From contig JAOAUN010000035.1 in the NCBI GenBank assembly GCA_030157545.1, positions 69,447 to 133,446 of the forward strand: a stretch of 64,000 nucleotides of DNA, written 5' to 3'. The stretch comes from Burkholderiaceae bacterium. Lineage in GTDB: Bacteria; Pseudomonadota; Gammaproteobacteria; Burkholderiales; Burkholderiaceae_D. Shown piece after piece: positions 36,879 through 47,300 of the stretch. How positions within the stretch are numbered: the stretch's first letter is position 1; every line of letters begins with the position of its first letter. The notes beneath the pieces are model-generated. The model was not told where the DNA came from. It saw only the letters and a list, made by a program, of their open reading frames with translations, and ran no database searches. Both the position numbers and the translations under genes were made by a program.

Positions 36879-37634
36879 TCAATGACGGAGCTTATAGCCG
36901 CGCTTGAGCATCCTGACAGCAACCGTTGCCAGCACGACGAGGAATACTGTAACGATCGTCAGACTGATTTCGGGCGGCACATCGGACTTGCCGAAAAACC
37001 CGTAACGGAAACCGTCAATCATATAAAAAAACGGGTTCACATGCGACACCGCTTGCCAAAACGTCGGCAGCGAATGGATGGAATAAAACACGCCGGCCAG
37101 AAAGGTCGCCGGCACGATCAGGAAATTCTGAAAAGCTGCCATCTGGTCAAATTTCTCGGCCCAGATGCCGGCGATCAATCCCATCGTGCCAAGAATGGCG
37201 GCGCCCGTCAGCGCAAATAAAATAATCCACAACGGCGACACAAACGAAAGCTTGGCAAACCAGACGGTGATGATGAAGACACCGGCACCGACAGCCAGCC
37301 CGCGCACCATTGCAGCTAGCACATAGGCGCCAAACAATTCCCAATGCGACAGCGGTGCCAGCAGCACGAAAACCATGTTGCCGGAAATTTTGGACTGGAT
37401 CATCGACGATGAGGCATTCGCAAACGCATTTTGCAGGATGGTCATCATGACCAGCCCTGGTACCAGAAAGGCTGTGTAAGAAACGCCGTTCAATGCTTGC
37501 GCGTGCTCTTCCAGTACATGGCCGAAAATCAACAAGTAAAGCATGGCCGTGACGATAGGCGCAGTCAGCGTCTGCGTCGCCACCTTCCAAAAGCGCAGAA
37601 TTTCTTTGTAGAACAGGGTTTTAAAGCCAATCAT
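36879..37634 (-). CDS. ABC-2 type exporter permease (YadH-like)
   Basis: 251 residues with six membrane segments and the ABC-2 signature near the C-terminus (FLAGVFYSIHSLP, VSHVNPFFYMIDGFRYGFFG). Overlaps its ATPase by 4 bp. YadGH-like exporters have unknown substrates; placed between mla and murA it may serve the envelope, an inference from context. Confidence 0.92.
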   Translation of the reverse strand: MIGFKTLFYKEILRFWKVATQTLTAPIVTAMLYLLIFGHVLEEHAQALNGVSYTAFLVPGLVMMTILQNAFANASSSMIQSKISGNMVFVLLAPLSHWELFGAYVLAAMVRGLAVGAGVFIITVWFAKLSFVSPLWIILFALTGAAILGTMGLIAGIWAEKFDQMAAFQNFLIVPATFLAGVFYSIHSLPTFWQAVSHVNPFFYMIDGFRYGFFGKSDVPPEISLTIVTVFLVVLATVAVRMLKRGYKLRH

Positions 37635-38542
37635 TTCGCGCCACCCATGATCTGTATAAAGACATCTTCAAGATCAGCCTGATGCAGTTGCATGTCGTCG
37701 ATGACAGCCCCTGCCTCGCGCAAACTGCGCAAGATAGGTTCGACTTCAGCGTAATCATTGACACGCAGCGTGAAGGGCTGACCGGGCTGCAGTTCATCCG
37801 GATGGGACAGCAAAGGAATCAGGTTCGCCGGAATTGCGCCGCTAGCTAAGCGCAGCACCAGCTGCGATCCAGAGATGTGCTTGATCAGCGCCGAGGTCGA
37901 ATCAAGCGCTACCACCTGCCCCTGCTTGAGCATCGCGATGCGGTTGCACAGCGCCTGTGCCTCTTCCAGATAATGCGTGGTCAGGACGACGGTATGACCT
38001 TCGCGGTTCAGGCTCGCAATGAATTTCCATAGTGTCTGGCGTAACTCTACGTCCACACCGGCGGTGGGCTCATCCAGCATGATGACCGGCGGCTTGTGAA
38101 CCAATGCCTGCGCAACCAGCACGCGACGCTTCATGCCGCCGGACAGCGCCCGCATATTTGCATCAGCCTTATTCGTAAGGTCGAGGTGATGCATGACTTC
38201 GTCAATCCATGCATCATTGTTTTTCAGCCCGAAATAGCCGGACTGCATGCGCAAGGTTTCGCGGACGGTGAAAAACGGATCGAAGACCAATTCTTGCGGC
38301 ACCACGCCGAGCAGCTTGCGCGCCTGACGGTAATCTGCGACCACATCATTGCCATGAATGGACACCACGCCGGCGTCGGCGCGCGTCAGGCCGGCAATGA
38401 TGGAAATCAGCGTGGTCTTGCCTGCGCCATTCGGCCCAAGCAGCCCGAAGAATTCGCCTTCCTGAATAGACAGCGACACGCCTCCCAGTGCTTGCAGGGA
38501 GCCGTAGCGCTTCTTGATATTACTGATCTGGATCGCGACCAT
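37631..38542 (-). CDS. ABC-2 type exporter ATPase (YadG-like)
   Basis: 303 residues: Walker [10 protein letters not shown] near 37, signature LSGGMKRR near 137, Walker B VIMLDEPTAGVD near 155, and a C-terminal domain of about 80 residues as in CcmA/YadG proteins. The start at 38542 (MVAIQISNIKKRYG) is preferred over a longer reading to 38590. Paired with the permease that follows; 130 bp after mlaB. Confidence 0.93.
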   Translation of the reverse strand: MVAIQISNIKKRYGSLQALGGVSLSIQEGEFFGLLGPNGAGKTTLISIIAGLTRADAGVVSIHGNDVVADYRQARKLLGVVPQELVFDPFFTVRETLRMQSGYFGLKNNDAWIDEVMHHLDLTNKADANMRALSGGMKRRVLVAQALVHKPPVIMLDEPTAGVDVELRQTLWKFIASLNREGHTVVLTTHYLEEAQALCNRIAMLKQGQVVALDSTSALIKHISGSQLVLRLASGAIPANLIPLLSHPDELQPGQPFTLRVNDYAEVEPILRSLREAGAVIDDMQLHQADLEDVFIQIMGGAK

Positions 38543-38672
38543 GGATAAGGGTGAAATACAAAAACACGAACATGACGAAATGAACGGCATTGCGCGTGAA
38601 TGCGCAAAGTCCTTGATTATAGGGGATTTCCAGCTTGCAACTGCGCAGGAAGGGCAGAATTACTGGTACTGC

Positions 38673-38939
38673 TTATTCGGGCAGCTGCAGATCAACGCCA
38701 TAGAGCTGCGCAAGACTTTTCAGGCTGGCCGGCACCTGAGTAAACTGCAATGGCGCGCCCTTGACCTGCGCAGCGCGCTGCCACGCAACTAGAGTAGCTA
38801 CGGCAGCAGAGTCCAGCTTGTTCAAGCCGCCCAGATCAATACCAGTCTGGCCTGACGCAATAGCCGCCAAGCCCTGCTGTAACGCAGGGCCGGCATCGAG
38901 CATGGTCAGGGAATGCGGGCTAAATTTCACGGCAAACAT
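38673..38939 (-). CDS. mlaB: STAS-domain protein MlaB
   Basis: 88 residues, a lone STAS domain: IDLGGLNKLDSAAVATLVAW with the conserved Asp-Ser. In the Mla ABC complex MlaB binds the ATPase MlaF and is needed for its activity. One-base overlap (TAATG) with mlaC. Confidence 0.9.
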   Translation of the reverse strand: MFAVKFSPHSLTMLDAGPALQQGLAAIASGQTGIDLGGLNKLDSAAVATLVAWQRAAQVKGAPLQFTQVPASLKSLAQLYGVDLQLPE

Positions 38940-39592
38940 TACAGCTTGGGTGGTTTGGCCGGCACTGCAGCCAAACGCTTGTTACGCTCGGCGAGAGCCT
39001 TGATCAGGCCGTCTATGCCGCTCTTGCCAATCTCGCTAGCGAAGCTTCCCTTGTAGGTCTCGACCAGCCACGCGCCAAGTATATTAACGTCATAGATCTT
39101 CCAGCCGTCCGGTGTTTTTTCCAGTCGGTAGTTCAACTGTATAGGCTCGCCGCGAGGCTGCAAGACCATTGAGCGCACTTCGACATCTTCTTCCTTGACG
39201 TTACCACGCATGGGCTTGAAGTCTAGCTTCTGGTTACGGATTTGCGTGACGGCGCCAGCATAGGTGTAAATCAGCAGCGAACGGAATTCGGCAGTCAGCG
39301 CCGCTTGCTGTTCGGGCGACGCCTCGCGCCAGAAGCGTCCGGCTGCCATCGAGGTCATGCGCTGAAAGTCAACATGAGGAATGACCTTGGCCTGCACTAC
39401 TTCCATGATGCGCTGCTGATTGCCAGCCTGAATCTGCTTGTCGCTCTTGGCTATATCAAGAACCTCCTGGCTGACCCGCTTGATAAGAACGTCAGGCGCT
39501 TCGAGTTCGGTGGCATGCGCGACGCCTGCAAACAAACCGCCAGCAGTGGTGATCTGGACAAACAGGACAAACAGTTTTCTCAATATTTTCAT
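38939..39592 (-). CDS. mlaC: Periplasmic phospholipid carrier MlaC
   Basis: 217 residues with a signal peptide (cleavage after AHA, residue 27). Tol_Tol_Ttg2 domain: VDFQRMTSMAAGRFWREASP and the C-terminal WKIYDVNILGAWLVETYKGS. Shuttles phospholipid between MlaA at the outer membrane and MlaFEDB at the inner membrane. Confidence 0.95.
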   Translation of the reverse strand: MKILRKLFVLFVQITTAGGLFAGVAHATELEAPDVLIKRVSQEVLDIAKSDKQIQAGNQQRIMEVVQAKVIPHVDFQRMTSMAAGRFWREASPEQQAALTAEFRSLLIYTYAGAVTQIRNQKLDFKPMRGNVKEEDVEVRSMVLQPRGEPIQLNYRLEKTPDGWKIYDVNILGAWLVETYKGSFASEIGKSGIDGLIKALAERNKRLAAVPAKPPKL

Positions 39593-39696
39593 GTAATTCC
39601 AACAACAAAAAAGTTCTGCGGCAATTTAAAGATGATAAGCAATGCAAGCAAAACTATCGCGACAGAATCAACTTGTTACAAACCCGGCAGCAAACT

Positions 39697-40407
39697 TTAT
39701 TCGCCATCACTGATGCGACTCTGGCGACGCTGCAAATAGGCATCGCGCGTAAATTCATAAGGGTCCAGGGCTGCATCGTCAAGGATACTGCTCGTACCTA
39801 AGAGCGCTGCCCGGTCATCCACCAGACGCATGGCGCGTGCCACGTTACGGCTAGGCACATGATTTAACTGCGCGACCGGATCGGCGGCCAGGTCAACAGG
39901 TTTCGCCAGACTGTCGCGAAGCGTACTCGAGCCAAAGACCGGCAACACCACATAAGGACCAGATTTTACGCCCCAAACTCCTAAGGTTTGACCAAAATCC
40001 TCTTCATGCTTGGGCAAACCGGCCGGCGTGCAAATATCGATCAGCCCGGCAAGGCCAAAGGTCGAATTGAAGATAACCCGCATTGCATCAGTGGTCGCTT
40101 CACGCGGCTTACCTTGCAAAGCATTATTTACAGCAGTCCATACATCGCCGATATTGCCGAAAAAATTACCGACCATAGTCTGGAAAAAAAGCGGCAAGAT
40201 GTCAGCGTAGGCAGTTGCTACCGGCTTCAGAATGGCGTTATCGACCCCTTTATTAAAACTATACATCGAACGGTTATAGCGCTCGAATGGATCCGGATTG
40301 TCTATTGCACTGCCCGGCGTCGTTGCACAACCGGCGGCCGCGGCCGTTACCATCACTACGCAGCACCATCGCAGTGTCATTCTGATAAATATCTTCGCGC
40401 CATTCAT
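39697..40407 (-). CDS. mlaA: Outer-membrane lipoprotein MlaA (VacJ)
   Basis: 236 residues. Lipobox AAAGC with Cys27 as lipidation site, then NPDPFERYNRSMYSFNKGVD, the MlaA hallmark, and GVKSGPYVVLPVFGSST. It removes phospholipids from the outer leaflet. AGGA lies upstream of ATG 40407, and the gene overlaps mlaD by 4 bp. Inclusion of mlaA inside the operon is the non-enteric arrangement. Confidence 0.96.
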   Translation of the reverse strand: MNGAKIFIRMTLRWCCVVMVTAAAAGCATTPGSAIDNPDPFERYNRSMYSFNKGVDNAILKPVATAYADILPLFFQTMVGNFFGNIGDVWTAVNNALQGKPREATTDAMRVIFNSTFGLAGLIDICTPAGLPKHEEDFGQTLGVWGVKSGPYVVLPVFGSSTLRDSLAKPVDLAADPVAQLNHVPSRNVARAMRLVDDRAALLGTSSILDDAALDPYEFTRDAYLQRRQSRISDGE

Positions 40408-40886
40408 TTTTTATCCTCACCGCTCGATTCTGCTGCCTTGCTGAACAAAAATTGACTGATCAAATTTTCCAGCACAATTGCGGACTGCGTACTTTTGATT
40501 CGGCCACCGTCATTAAAATTCTTGATATCGCCGCCAGGCTCCAGCCCGATATATTGCTCACCTAACAGGCCCGACGTGAGTATCTTTGCAGAGCTGTCGC
40601 TCGGGAACTGATATTCACCCTGCAGACGCAAAGTCACTAATGCCTGGAAATTCTTGTCATCAAAGCTGATGCGCTCTACCCGGCCGACGACCACGCCGGC
40701 GCTCTTGACTGGTGCGCGCGGCTTCAAGCCACCAATATTGTCAAAGCGCGCCATCAGCGTGTAGCTGGGCCCGAAAGAAAACGAACTCATATTGCCGGCT
40801 TTGAGCGCCAGGAACATCAGCGCAATCGCACCCAGCAATACAAACAGGCCGACCCAACCATCCAGAGATTTACGTTGCATATCCAT
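40404..40886 (-). CDS. mlaD: MCE-domain phospholipid-binding protein MlaD
   Basis: 160 residues: an N-terminal membrane anchor (13-30) and a single MCE domain (about 40-120; LMARFDNIGGLKPRAPVKSA, GLLGEQYIGLEPGG). MlaD forms a hexameric ring on the inner-membrane transporter. 21 bp after mlaE. Confidence 0.96.
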   Translation of the reverse strand: MDMQRKSLDGWVGLFVLLGAIALMFLALKAGNMSSFSFGPSYTLMARFDNIGGLKPRAPVKSAGVVVGRVERISFDDKNFQALVTLRLQGEYQFPSDSSAKILTSGLLGEQYIGLEPGGDIKNFNDGGRIKSTQSAIVLENLISQFLFSKAAESSGEDKK

Positions 40887-40907
40887 TACCTCAATTCAGT
40901 CAGAGCA

Positions 40908-41690
40908 TCACTGGGCAAACATCAGTGCAGTCAGCAGGAAATCCAGCCACAGCACCATCAGCGAACCCGTCACCACCGTACGCGTCGTCGCCCGCGCGAC
41001 ACCTTCCGGTGTCGGCGCCGCGCGATAGCCTTGATACAGCGCGATGAAAGTCACCGCAATGCCGAAGACAAAGCTCTTGACGACACCATTGAACACATCT
41101 TTCCAGACGTCGACGCCGTCCTGCATCTGCGACCAGAACGCGCCTTCATCCACGCCTATGAGTTTGACGCCGACGATATAACCGCCAAGTACGCCGACCG
41201 CAGAAAAAATGGCAGCCAGTACCGGCATTGCAATGACACCAGCCCAGAAGCGTGGCGCCAATACTCGCTGCAAGGGATCAACAGCCATCATTTCCATTGC
41301 GGCCAATTGCTCGCCCGCTTTCATCAGGCCAATCTCGGCTGTCAGCGACGTTCCGGCACGACCGGCAAACAAGAGCGCTGTTACTACGGGTCCCAGCTCG
41401 CGCGTGAGTGACAGCGCGACCAGCAAGCCCAACGCCTGCTCGGAGCCATATTTGTTGAGCGTGTAATAGCCTTGCAGGCCGAGCACGAATCCGACAAACA
41501 GCCCTGAGACGGCAATGATGACCAGAGAATAATTGCCAATGAAATGCACTTGGTCCGTAATCAGCCGTGGCCTGCGCCACAAGCCTTTAGAGCCTGCCAT
41601 CAACGCAAAAAACGTGCGTGTTGCCAGACCAAGGTCACCGAGCATGACACGCACGCTCTTCCCGACAGTGGCCAGCATGGAATCGATCAT
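40908..41690 (-). CDS. mlaE: Mla transporter permease MlaE
   Basis: 260 residues with about five membrane segments and the MlaE signature LTRELGPVVTALLFAGRAGT near 94-113, followed by EIGLMKAGEQLAAMEMM. Overlaps mlaF by 4 bp. Confidence 0.96.
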   Translation of the reverse strand: MIDSMLATVGKSVRVMLGDLGLATRTFFALMAGSKGLWRRPRLITDQVHFIGNYSLVIIAVSGLFVGFVLGLQGYYTLNKYGSEQALGLLVALSLTRELGPVVTALLFAGRAGTSLTAEIGLMKAGEQLAAMEMMAVDPLQRVLAPRFWAGVIAMPVLAAIFSAVGVLGGYIVGVKLIGVDEGAFWSQMQDGVDVWKDVFNGVVKSFVFGIAVTFIALYQGYRAAPTPEGVARATTRTVVTGSLMVLWLDFLLTALMFAQ

Positions 41691-42490
41691 GTGCGCTCCT
41701 GCAGACCAAGCTGCTCGGCCAGTGAGCGGCCCGGATAATGGAAGGGCACCGGTCCCTCTGCCTCAGCGTGCACGAACTGTTTCACATACGGATCATCCGA
41801 GGTCATCATTTGCTGCGGCGTGCCGTGTGCAACGATACGACCCTGCGACAAAAAATAAACGTAGTCGGCAATCAGAAATGATTCTTTGACATCATGCGAC
41901 ACCAGTATCGACGTCGAACCCAGCGCATCATTGAGCTTGCGGATCAGATTGGCGGTGACGCCCATCGAGATCGGATCGAGCCCCGCAAACGGTTCGTCAT
42001 ACATGACCAGTTGCGGATCGAGCGCCACCGCACGCGCGAGCGCCACGCGGCGTGCCATGCCCCCGGAAATTTCGGCCGGCTTCAAAGCAGCGGCATTCGA
42101 CAAACCCACTGCATGCAGCTTCATCAGCACCAGATCGTGGATCATCGACTCCGGAAGACGAGTATGTTCACGCAAAGGGAAAGCGACATTCTCAAATACG
42201 GTTAAATCCGTAAACAGCGCGCCATGCTGGAACAGCATGCCCATCTTGCGACGCATCAGATAGAGTTCGCGCAAAGCCATCGTGCCGACTTCTTTGCCAT
42301 TGACTTGCACGCTGCCGCGCTGCGCGCGCAACTGCCCGCCTATTAGTCGCAAGACGGTCGTTTTACCGGAGCCCGATCCGCCCATAACGGCGATTACTTT
42401 CCCGCGCGGGAAATCCATGGTGAGTCCGGACAGCAGCGGTCGATCGTTGTAACCGAATTGAAGGTCGCGGATTTCGACGAGATTGGACAC
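41687..42490 (-). CDS. mlaF: Mla transporter ATPase MlaF
   Basis: 267 residues: Walker A GGSGSGKTT near 38, signature ISGGMARR near 142, Walker B MYDEPFAGLDP near 162. The start codon is GTG at 42490 (MSNLVEIRDLQFGY); no convincing ribosome binding site precedes it. First gene of the long minus-strand run mla-ABC2-ibaG-murA-his-hinT-tat. Confidence 0.95.
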   Translation of the reverse strand: MSNLVEIRDLQFGYNDRPLLSGLTMDFPRGKVIAVMGGSGSGKTTVLRLIGGQLRAQRGSVQVNGKEVGTMALRELYLMRRKMGMLFQHGALFTDLTVFENVAFPLREHTRLPESMIHDLVLMKLHAVGLSNAAALKPAEISGGMARRVALARAVALDPQLVMYDEPFAGLDPISMGVTANLIRKLNDALGSTSILVSHDVKESFLIADYVYFLSQGRIVAHGTPQQMMTSDDPYVKQFVHAEAEGPVPFHYPGRSLAEQLGLQERT

Positions 42491-42810
42491 TATGGAAATT
42501 TGTTATGACAGAGGTAATGATTGTAATGTAAATCAGTATCGCACTTTTGTGAAAAATGCCGTGCCGCACAAAAAAGGATGGGTATTTTAATAAACTATAA
42601 CCCTTCGTACTCGGGCTTTTAAGTTTGCGGCCAACAGAGTTTCATTTTCGGATGGCTATGCTCAAGCGGGGAGCAAGTATTAGCCATTAGCTAGTTACCA
42701 TCAAATGTGGACGGAAAGACAGTCCCACAGGCCATAGACTTGAATCGCGCCACTTTCGAAGCATGCGCGATGTTGACGGACGGGACCGCGAATTCTGGCC
42801 TGCTCAGATT
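42491..42810. other. Intergenic region between gltD and mlaF
   Basis: About 320 bp without a convincing gene. It is AT-rich near 42590 (GGGTATTTTAATAAACTATAACCC, an imperfect inverted repeat) and must hold the promoter of the mla-to-tat run, but I see no clear -35/-10 pair. Confidence 0.5.
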
Positions 42811-42835
42811 AAAAAAGCCCGGGATTTTCCCGGGC
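42811..42835 (-). terminator. Intrinsic terminator after gltBD
   Basis: Perfect 8-bp stem GCCCGGGA / TCCCGGGC with a 3-nt loop; on the minus strand it is followed by six T residues (42816-42811). A shorter CCTTTT on the other side makes weak bidirectional use possible. Confidence 0.9.
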
Positions 42836-42862
42836 CCTTTTCATTCAACGCATGCAGTTCGC

Positions 42863-44326
42863 TTAACGCGGCAGTACCGATTCACCCATCAGGAATTCAT
42901 CGACTGCGCGTGCGCACTGGCGACCTTCGCGAATAGCCCATACCACCAGCGATTGACCGCGACGCATATCGCCGGCCGCAAAGACTTTCTCTTGCGACGT
43001 GTGATAGCAGCCTTCACCATCGGTCGTGGCTTTGGCATTGCCGCGCGCATCTTTGTCGATGCCGAATGCATCCAGTATGGACGCCACCGGCGCCGTGAAG
43101 CCCATCGCCAGCAAGACCAGATCCGCTTTCATTTCGAATTCGGAACCCGGCACTTCGGTCATCTTGCCGTCTTTCCATTCCAGGCGGGCAGCGATCAGTT
43201 TTTCTACCTTGCCATTTTTGCCTTCGAGACGCTTGGTGGCTACGGCCCAATCGCGTTCGCAGCCTTCTTCATGCGATGACGAAGTGCGCAGCTTGGTCGG
43301 CCAGTACGGCCACACCAGCGGTTTGTTTTCCGTTTCAGGCGGCTGCGGCAGCAATTCGAACTGTGCAACCGAAGCAGCGCCATGACGGTTGGACGTACCT
43401 ACGCAGTCGGAGCCCGTATCACCACCACCGATGACGACGACGTGCTTGCCGCTTGCCATCAATTGCGCCTTGAGCTTGTCGCCGGCATTGACCTTGTTTT
43501 GCCAGGGCAGGAATTCCATGGCGAAGTGCACGCCTTCGAGCTCGCGGCCCGGCACCGGCAAGTCACGCGGCATCTCGGCGCCACCGGCGATGATGACGGC
43601 GTCGAATTCTTTTTTCAGCTGATCGGGCGAGATGGTTTCTTTCGCCACGTTCATGATGTGGTCAGGGAAGTCCTTGCCGACCAAAACGCCGGTGCGGAAA
43701 ATCACGCCCTCTGCTTTCATCTGCTCAACACGACGGTCAATGTGCGATTTTTCCATCTTGAAGTCGGGAATGCCATAACGCAGCAAGCCACCGACGCGAT
43801 CATTTTTTTCGAACACGGTCACATCATGACCGACGCGCACGAGTTGCTGCGCGGCCGCCATGCCGGCCGGGCCAGAACCAACGACAGCAATTTTCTTGCC
43901 GGTCTTGACGGTGGCTGGCAGTGGCACGACCCAGTTGTTTTCCCAGCCTTTGTCGATGATGAAATGCTCGATCGATTTAATCCCGACCGCATCATCATTG
44001 ATGCCCAGCGTGCACGCCGCTTCGCAAGGTGCGGGGCAGATACGACCGGTGAACTCGGGGAAATTATTTGTCGAGTGCAGGTTGTCCAGCGCCTCTTTGT
44101 AATTGCCGTTGTAAACAAGATCATTCCAGTCAGGGATGATGTTGTTGACCGGGCAGCCGTTATTACAGAACGGTATGCCGCAATCCATGCAGCGGGCGCC
44201 CTGGATCTTGGCTTCAGCGTCTGTCAAATGTAGCGTGAATTCCTTGTAGTGCTTGGCGCGCGTTTGCGGCGCTTCGCTTGCTTCCTGCAAGCGATGGAAT
44301 TCCATAAAGCCAGTTATTTTTCCCAT
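42863..44326 (-). CDS. gltD: Glutamate synthase small subunit
   Basis: 487 residues. N-terminal iron-sulfur cysteines in [17 protein letters not shown] near 46-62 and CPAPCEAAC near 97. The FAD motif is [14 protein letters not shown] near 150, and the NADPH motif [11 protein letters not shown] is near 298. It transfers electrons from NADPH to GltB for glutamate formation. 20 bp after gltB and followed by a strong terminator. Confidence 0.97.
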   Translation of the reverse strand: MGKITGFMEFHRLQEASEAPQTRAKHYKEFTLHLTDAEAKIQGARCMDCGIPFCNNGCPVNNIIPDWNDLVYNGNYKEALDNLHSTNNFPEFTGRICPAPCEAACTLGINDDAVGIKSIEHFIIDKGWENNWVVPLPATVKTGKKIAVVGSGPAGMAAAQQLVRVGHDVTVFEKNDRVGGLLRYGIPDFKMEKSHIDRRVEQMKAEGVIFRTGVLVGKDFPDHIMNVAKETISPDQLKKEFDAVIIAGGAEMPRDLPVPGRELEGVHFAMEFLPWQNKVNAGDKLKAQLMASGKHVVVIGGGDTGSDCVGTSNRHGAASVAQFELLPQPPETENKPLVWPYWPTKLRTSSSHEEGCERDWAVATKRLEGKNGKVEKLIAARLEWKDGKMTEVPGSEFEMKADLVLLAMGFTAPVASILDAFGIDKDARGNAKATTDGEGCYHTSQEKVFAAGDMRRGQSLVVWAIREGRQCARAVDEFLMGESVLPR

Positions 44327-44346
44327 TTTTTTCTCACATTATTTGT

Positions 44347-47300
44347 TCAGGCTACGACTGTTTCTTTGGCTTTGGCGCTCTTGGCTGCATACATTTCGCC
44401 CAGCGCCCGCTTGTACTCGGTCGGGAAGACTTTGACGAATTTGCTGCGCGCAGCAGACCAGTCATCCAGCAATGCACGTGCACGTGTACTGCCGGTGTAC
44501 TTGAAATGACGCTCGATGAGGTTTTTCAAGATCGCCTCATCGGTCTGCGCATCACCATTGCGCGTCAGGCTATGCCAGCTGGCGCGATCGATCTTGGCTT
44601 CCTGCTCGGCCACGGTCAATACCGGCTCCATCGTCACCATCGACATATTGCACTTCTGCGCAAAGCTGCCGTCTTCGTCATACACATAAGCGATACCGCC
44701 CGACATACCGGCGGCGAAGTTGCGGCCGGTCTGGCCCAACACGACGACGGTGCCGCCAGTCATGTATTCGCAACCATGGTCGCCGCTGCCTTCAACAACG
44801 GTGATGGCACCGGAGTTACGGACTGCGAAACGCTCGCCGGCTACGCCATTGAAATAGGCTTCGCCTGCAATCGCGCCGTACAGTACGGTGTTGCCGATGA
44901 TGATGTTGTCGACAGCACGTCCACGGAACTCCGTATTCGGACGCACGATGATGCGGCCACCCGACAAACCTTTGCCGACGTAGTCATTACCTTCACCGAC
45001 CAGATCGAGCGTGACGCCATGCGCGAGGAACGCGCCACATGACTGACCTGCGGTGCCTTGCAGCTGGATATGGATGGTGTCGTCAGGCAGGCCTTCATGG
45101 CCGTATTTTTTCGCGACTTCACCGGAGAGCATCGCACCAACGGTACGGTTGAGGTTTTTCACTGGCGAGATGAACGACACTTTCTCGCCGCGCTCAATGG
45201 CTGCCGCCGCTTGCGCGATCAGCTTGTGGTCAAGCGCTTTTTCCAGGCCGTGATCCTGGTCTGCAACGTGGTAAAGCGGCTCGGACGCCGGCACTTCTGG
45301 CTGATAGAAAATCTTGCTGAAGTCCAGGCCCTTGGCTTTCCAGTGACTGATGGCTTTGGATTTGTCGAGCAGATCAACGCGGCCGATCAGTTCGTCAAAC
45401 GTGCGAATGCCCAGCTGGGCCATAATCTGGCGCGCTTCTTCAGCAACAAAGAAGAAGTAGTTGACCACGTACTCGGGCTTGCCCTGGAACTTGGCACGCA
45501 GCACCGGGTCTTGCGTAGCGACGCCGACCGGGCAGGTATTCAGATGGCACTTGCGCATCATGATGCAGCCTTCGACGACCAGCGGTGCAGTTGCAAAACC
45601 GATTTCATCTGCACCCAGCAAAGCGGCGATAACGACGTCACGGCCTGTCTTGATTTGGCCATCGGTCTGCACGCGAATGCGGCTGCGCAGGCGGTTCAGC
45701 ACCAGCGTCTGCTGGGTCTCGGCCAGACCGAGTTCCCATGGCGAGCCAGCATGCTTGACCGACGACAGTGGCGACGCGCCGGTGCCGCCGTCATGGCCGG
45801 CGATAACAACGTGGTCGGCCTTGGCTTTGGCGACACCGGCAGCGACTGTGCCGACACCCACTTCAGAGACCAGCTTGACCGAGATAGAGGCTGTCGGGTT
45901 GACGTTTTTCAGATCATGAATCAGCTGCGCCAGATCTTCGATCGAGTAAATATCGTGATGCGGCGGCGGTGAAATCAGGCCAACGCCCGGCACCGAGAAA
46001 CGCAGCTTGGCGATGTACTCGGAGACTTTATGGCCGGGTAACTGACCACCTTCGCCGGGCTTCGCGCCCTGCGCCATCTTGATCTGTATCTGTTCAGCCG
46101 AGGTCAGGTATTCGGTGGTGACACCAAAACGGCCTGACGCGACTTGCTTGATTTTCGAGCGCAACGAATCGCCTGCCAGCAATGGCATGTCGACTTCAAC
46201 GCGCTCTTCGCCAATGATGGAGGCCAGCGTATCGCCCTGCTTGATTGGTATGCCGCGCAATTCATTGCGATAGCGGTTTTCATCTTCGCCGCCTTCACCG
46301 GTATTCGACTTGCCGCCGATACGGTTCATGGCAATAGCCAGGGTGGCGTGTGCTTCGGTCGAGATCGAACCGAGCGACATGGCGCCGGTGGCAAAGCGCT
46401 TGACGATTTCTTTGGCGGATTCCACTTCATCCAGCGGGATCGCTTTGGACGGCTCGATTTTGAATTCGAACAGACCACGCAGCGTCATGTGACGCTTCGA
46501 CTGATCATTGATGATCTGCGCGTATTCTTTATAGGTGCTGAAGTTGTTGGAGCGTGTCGAGTGTTGCAACTTGGCGATGGCGTCCGGCGTCCACATGTGG
46601 TCTTCGCCGCGCACGCGGAATGCATATTCGCCACCAGCGTCGAGCGCATTAACCAGCACCGGGTCATTGCTGAAGGCCAGCTTGTGCAGCCGCAGCGCTT
46701 CTTCGGCAACTTCAAATACGCCTATGCCTTCGACGTTGGAAGCGGTGCCCTTGAAATATTTGTCGGTTAGCGATTTGTTCAGGCCAATGGCTTCGAAAAT
46801 CTGCGCGCCGCAATACGACATATAGGTCGAAATACCCATCTTCGACATCACTTTCATCAAGCCTTTACCGATGGCCTTCTGGAAGTTGTAGATGGTTTTT
46901 TCAGGCGACAGATCACCCGGCAAGCCCTTTGCCATATCTGCCAGCGTATCCATCGCGAGGTATGGATGGATTGCTTCGGCTCCGTAACCTGCCAGCAGCG
47001 CGAAGTGATGCGTCTCGCGAGCCGAGCCGGTCTCGACGACCAGACCGGCTGAAGTGCGCAGACCCTTGCTGACCAGATGCTGATGGATTGCCGAGGTTGC
47101 CAGCAGCGCAGGAATTGCGATGTTGTCCGCGTCGACCATGCGGTCTGAAATGATCAGGATGTTGTGACCGGACTTGACTGCATCGACTGCCTGCGCGCAC
47201 AGCGAAGCCAGACGCGCTTCGACGCCTTCCTTGCCCCATGCCAGCGGATAGCAGATGTCGAGTTCATGCGAACGGAACTTGCCGCCGGTGTGCTCGCTGA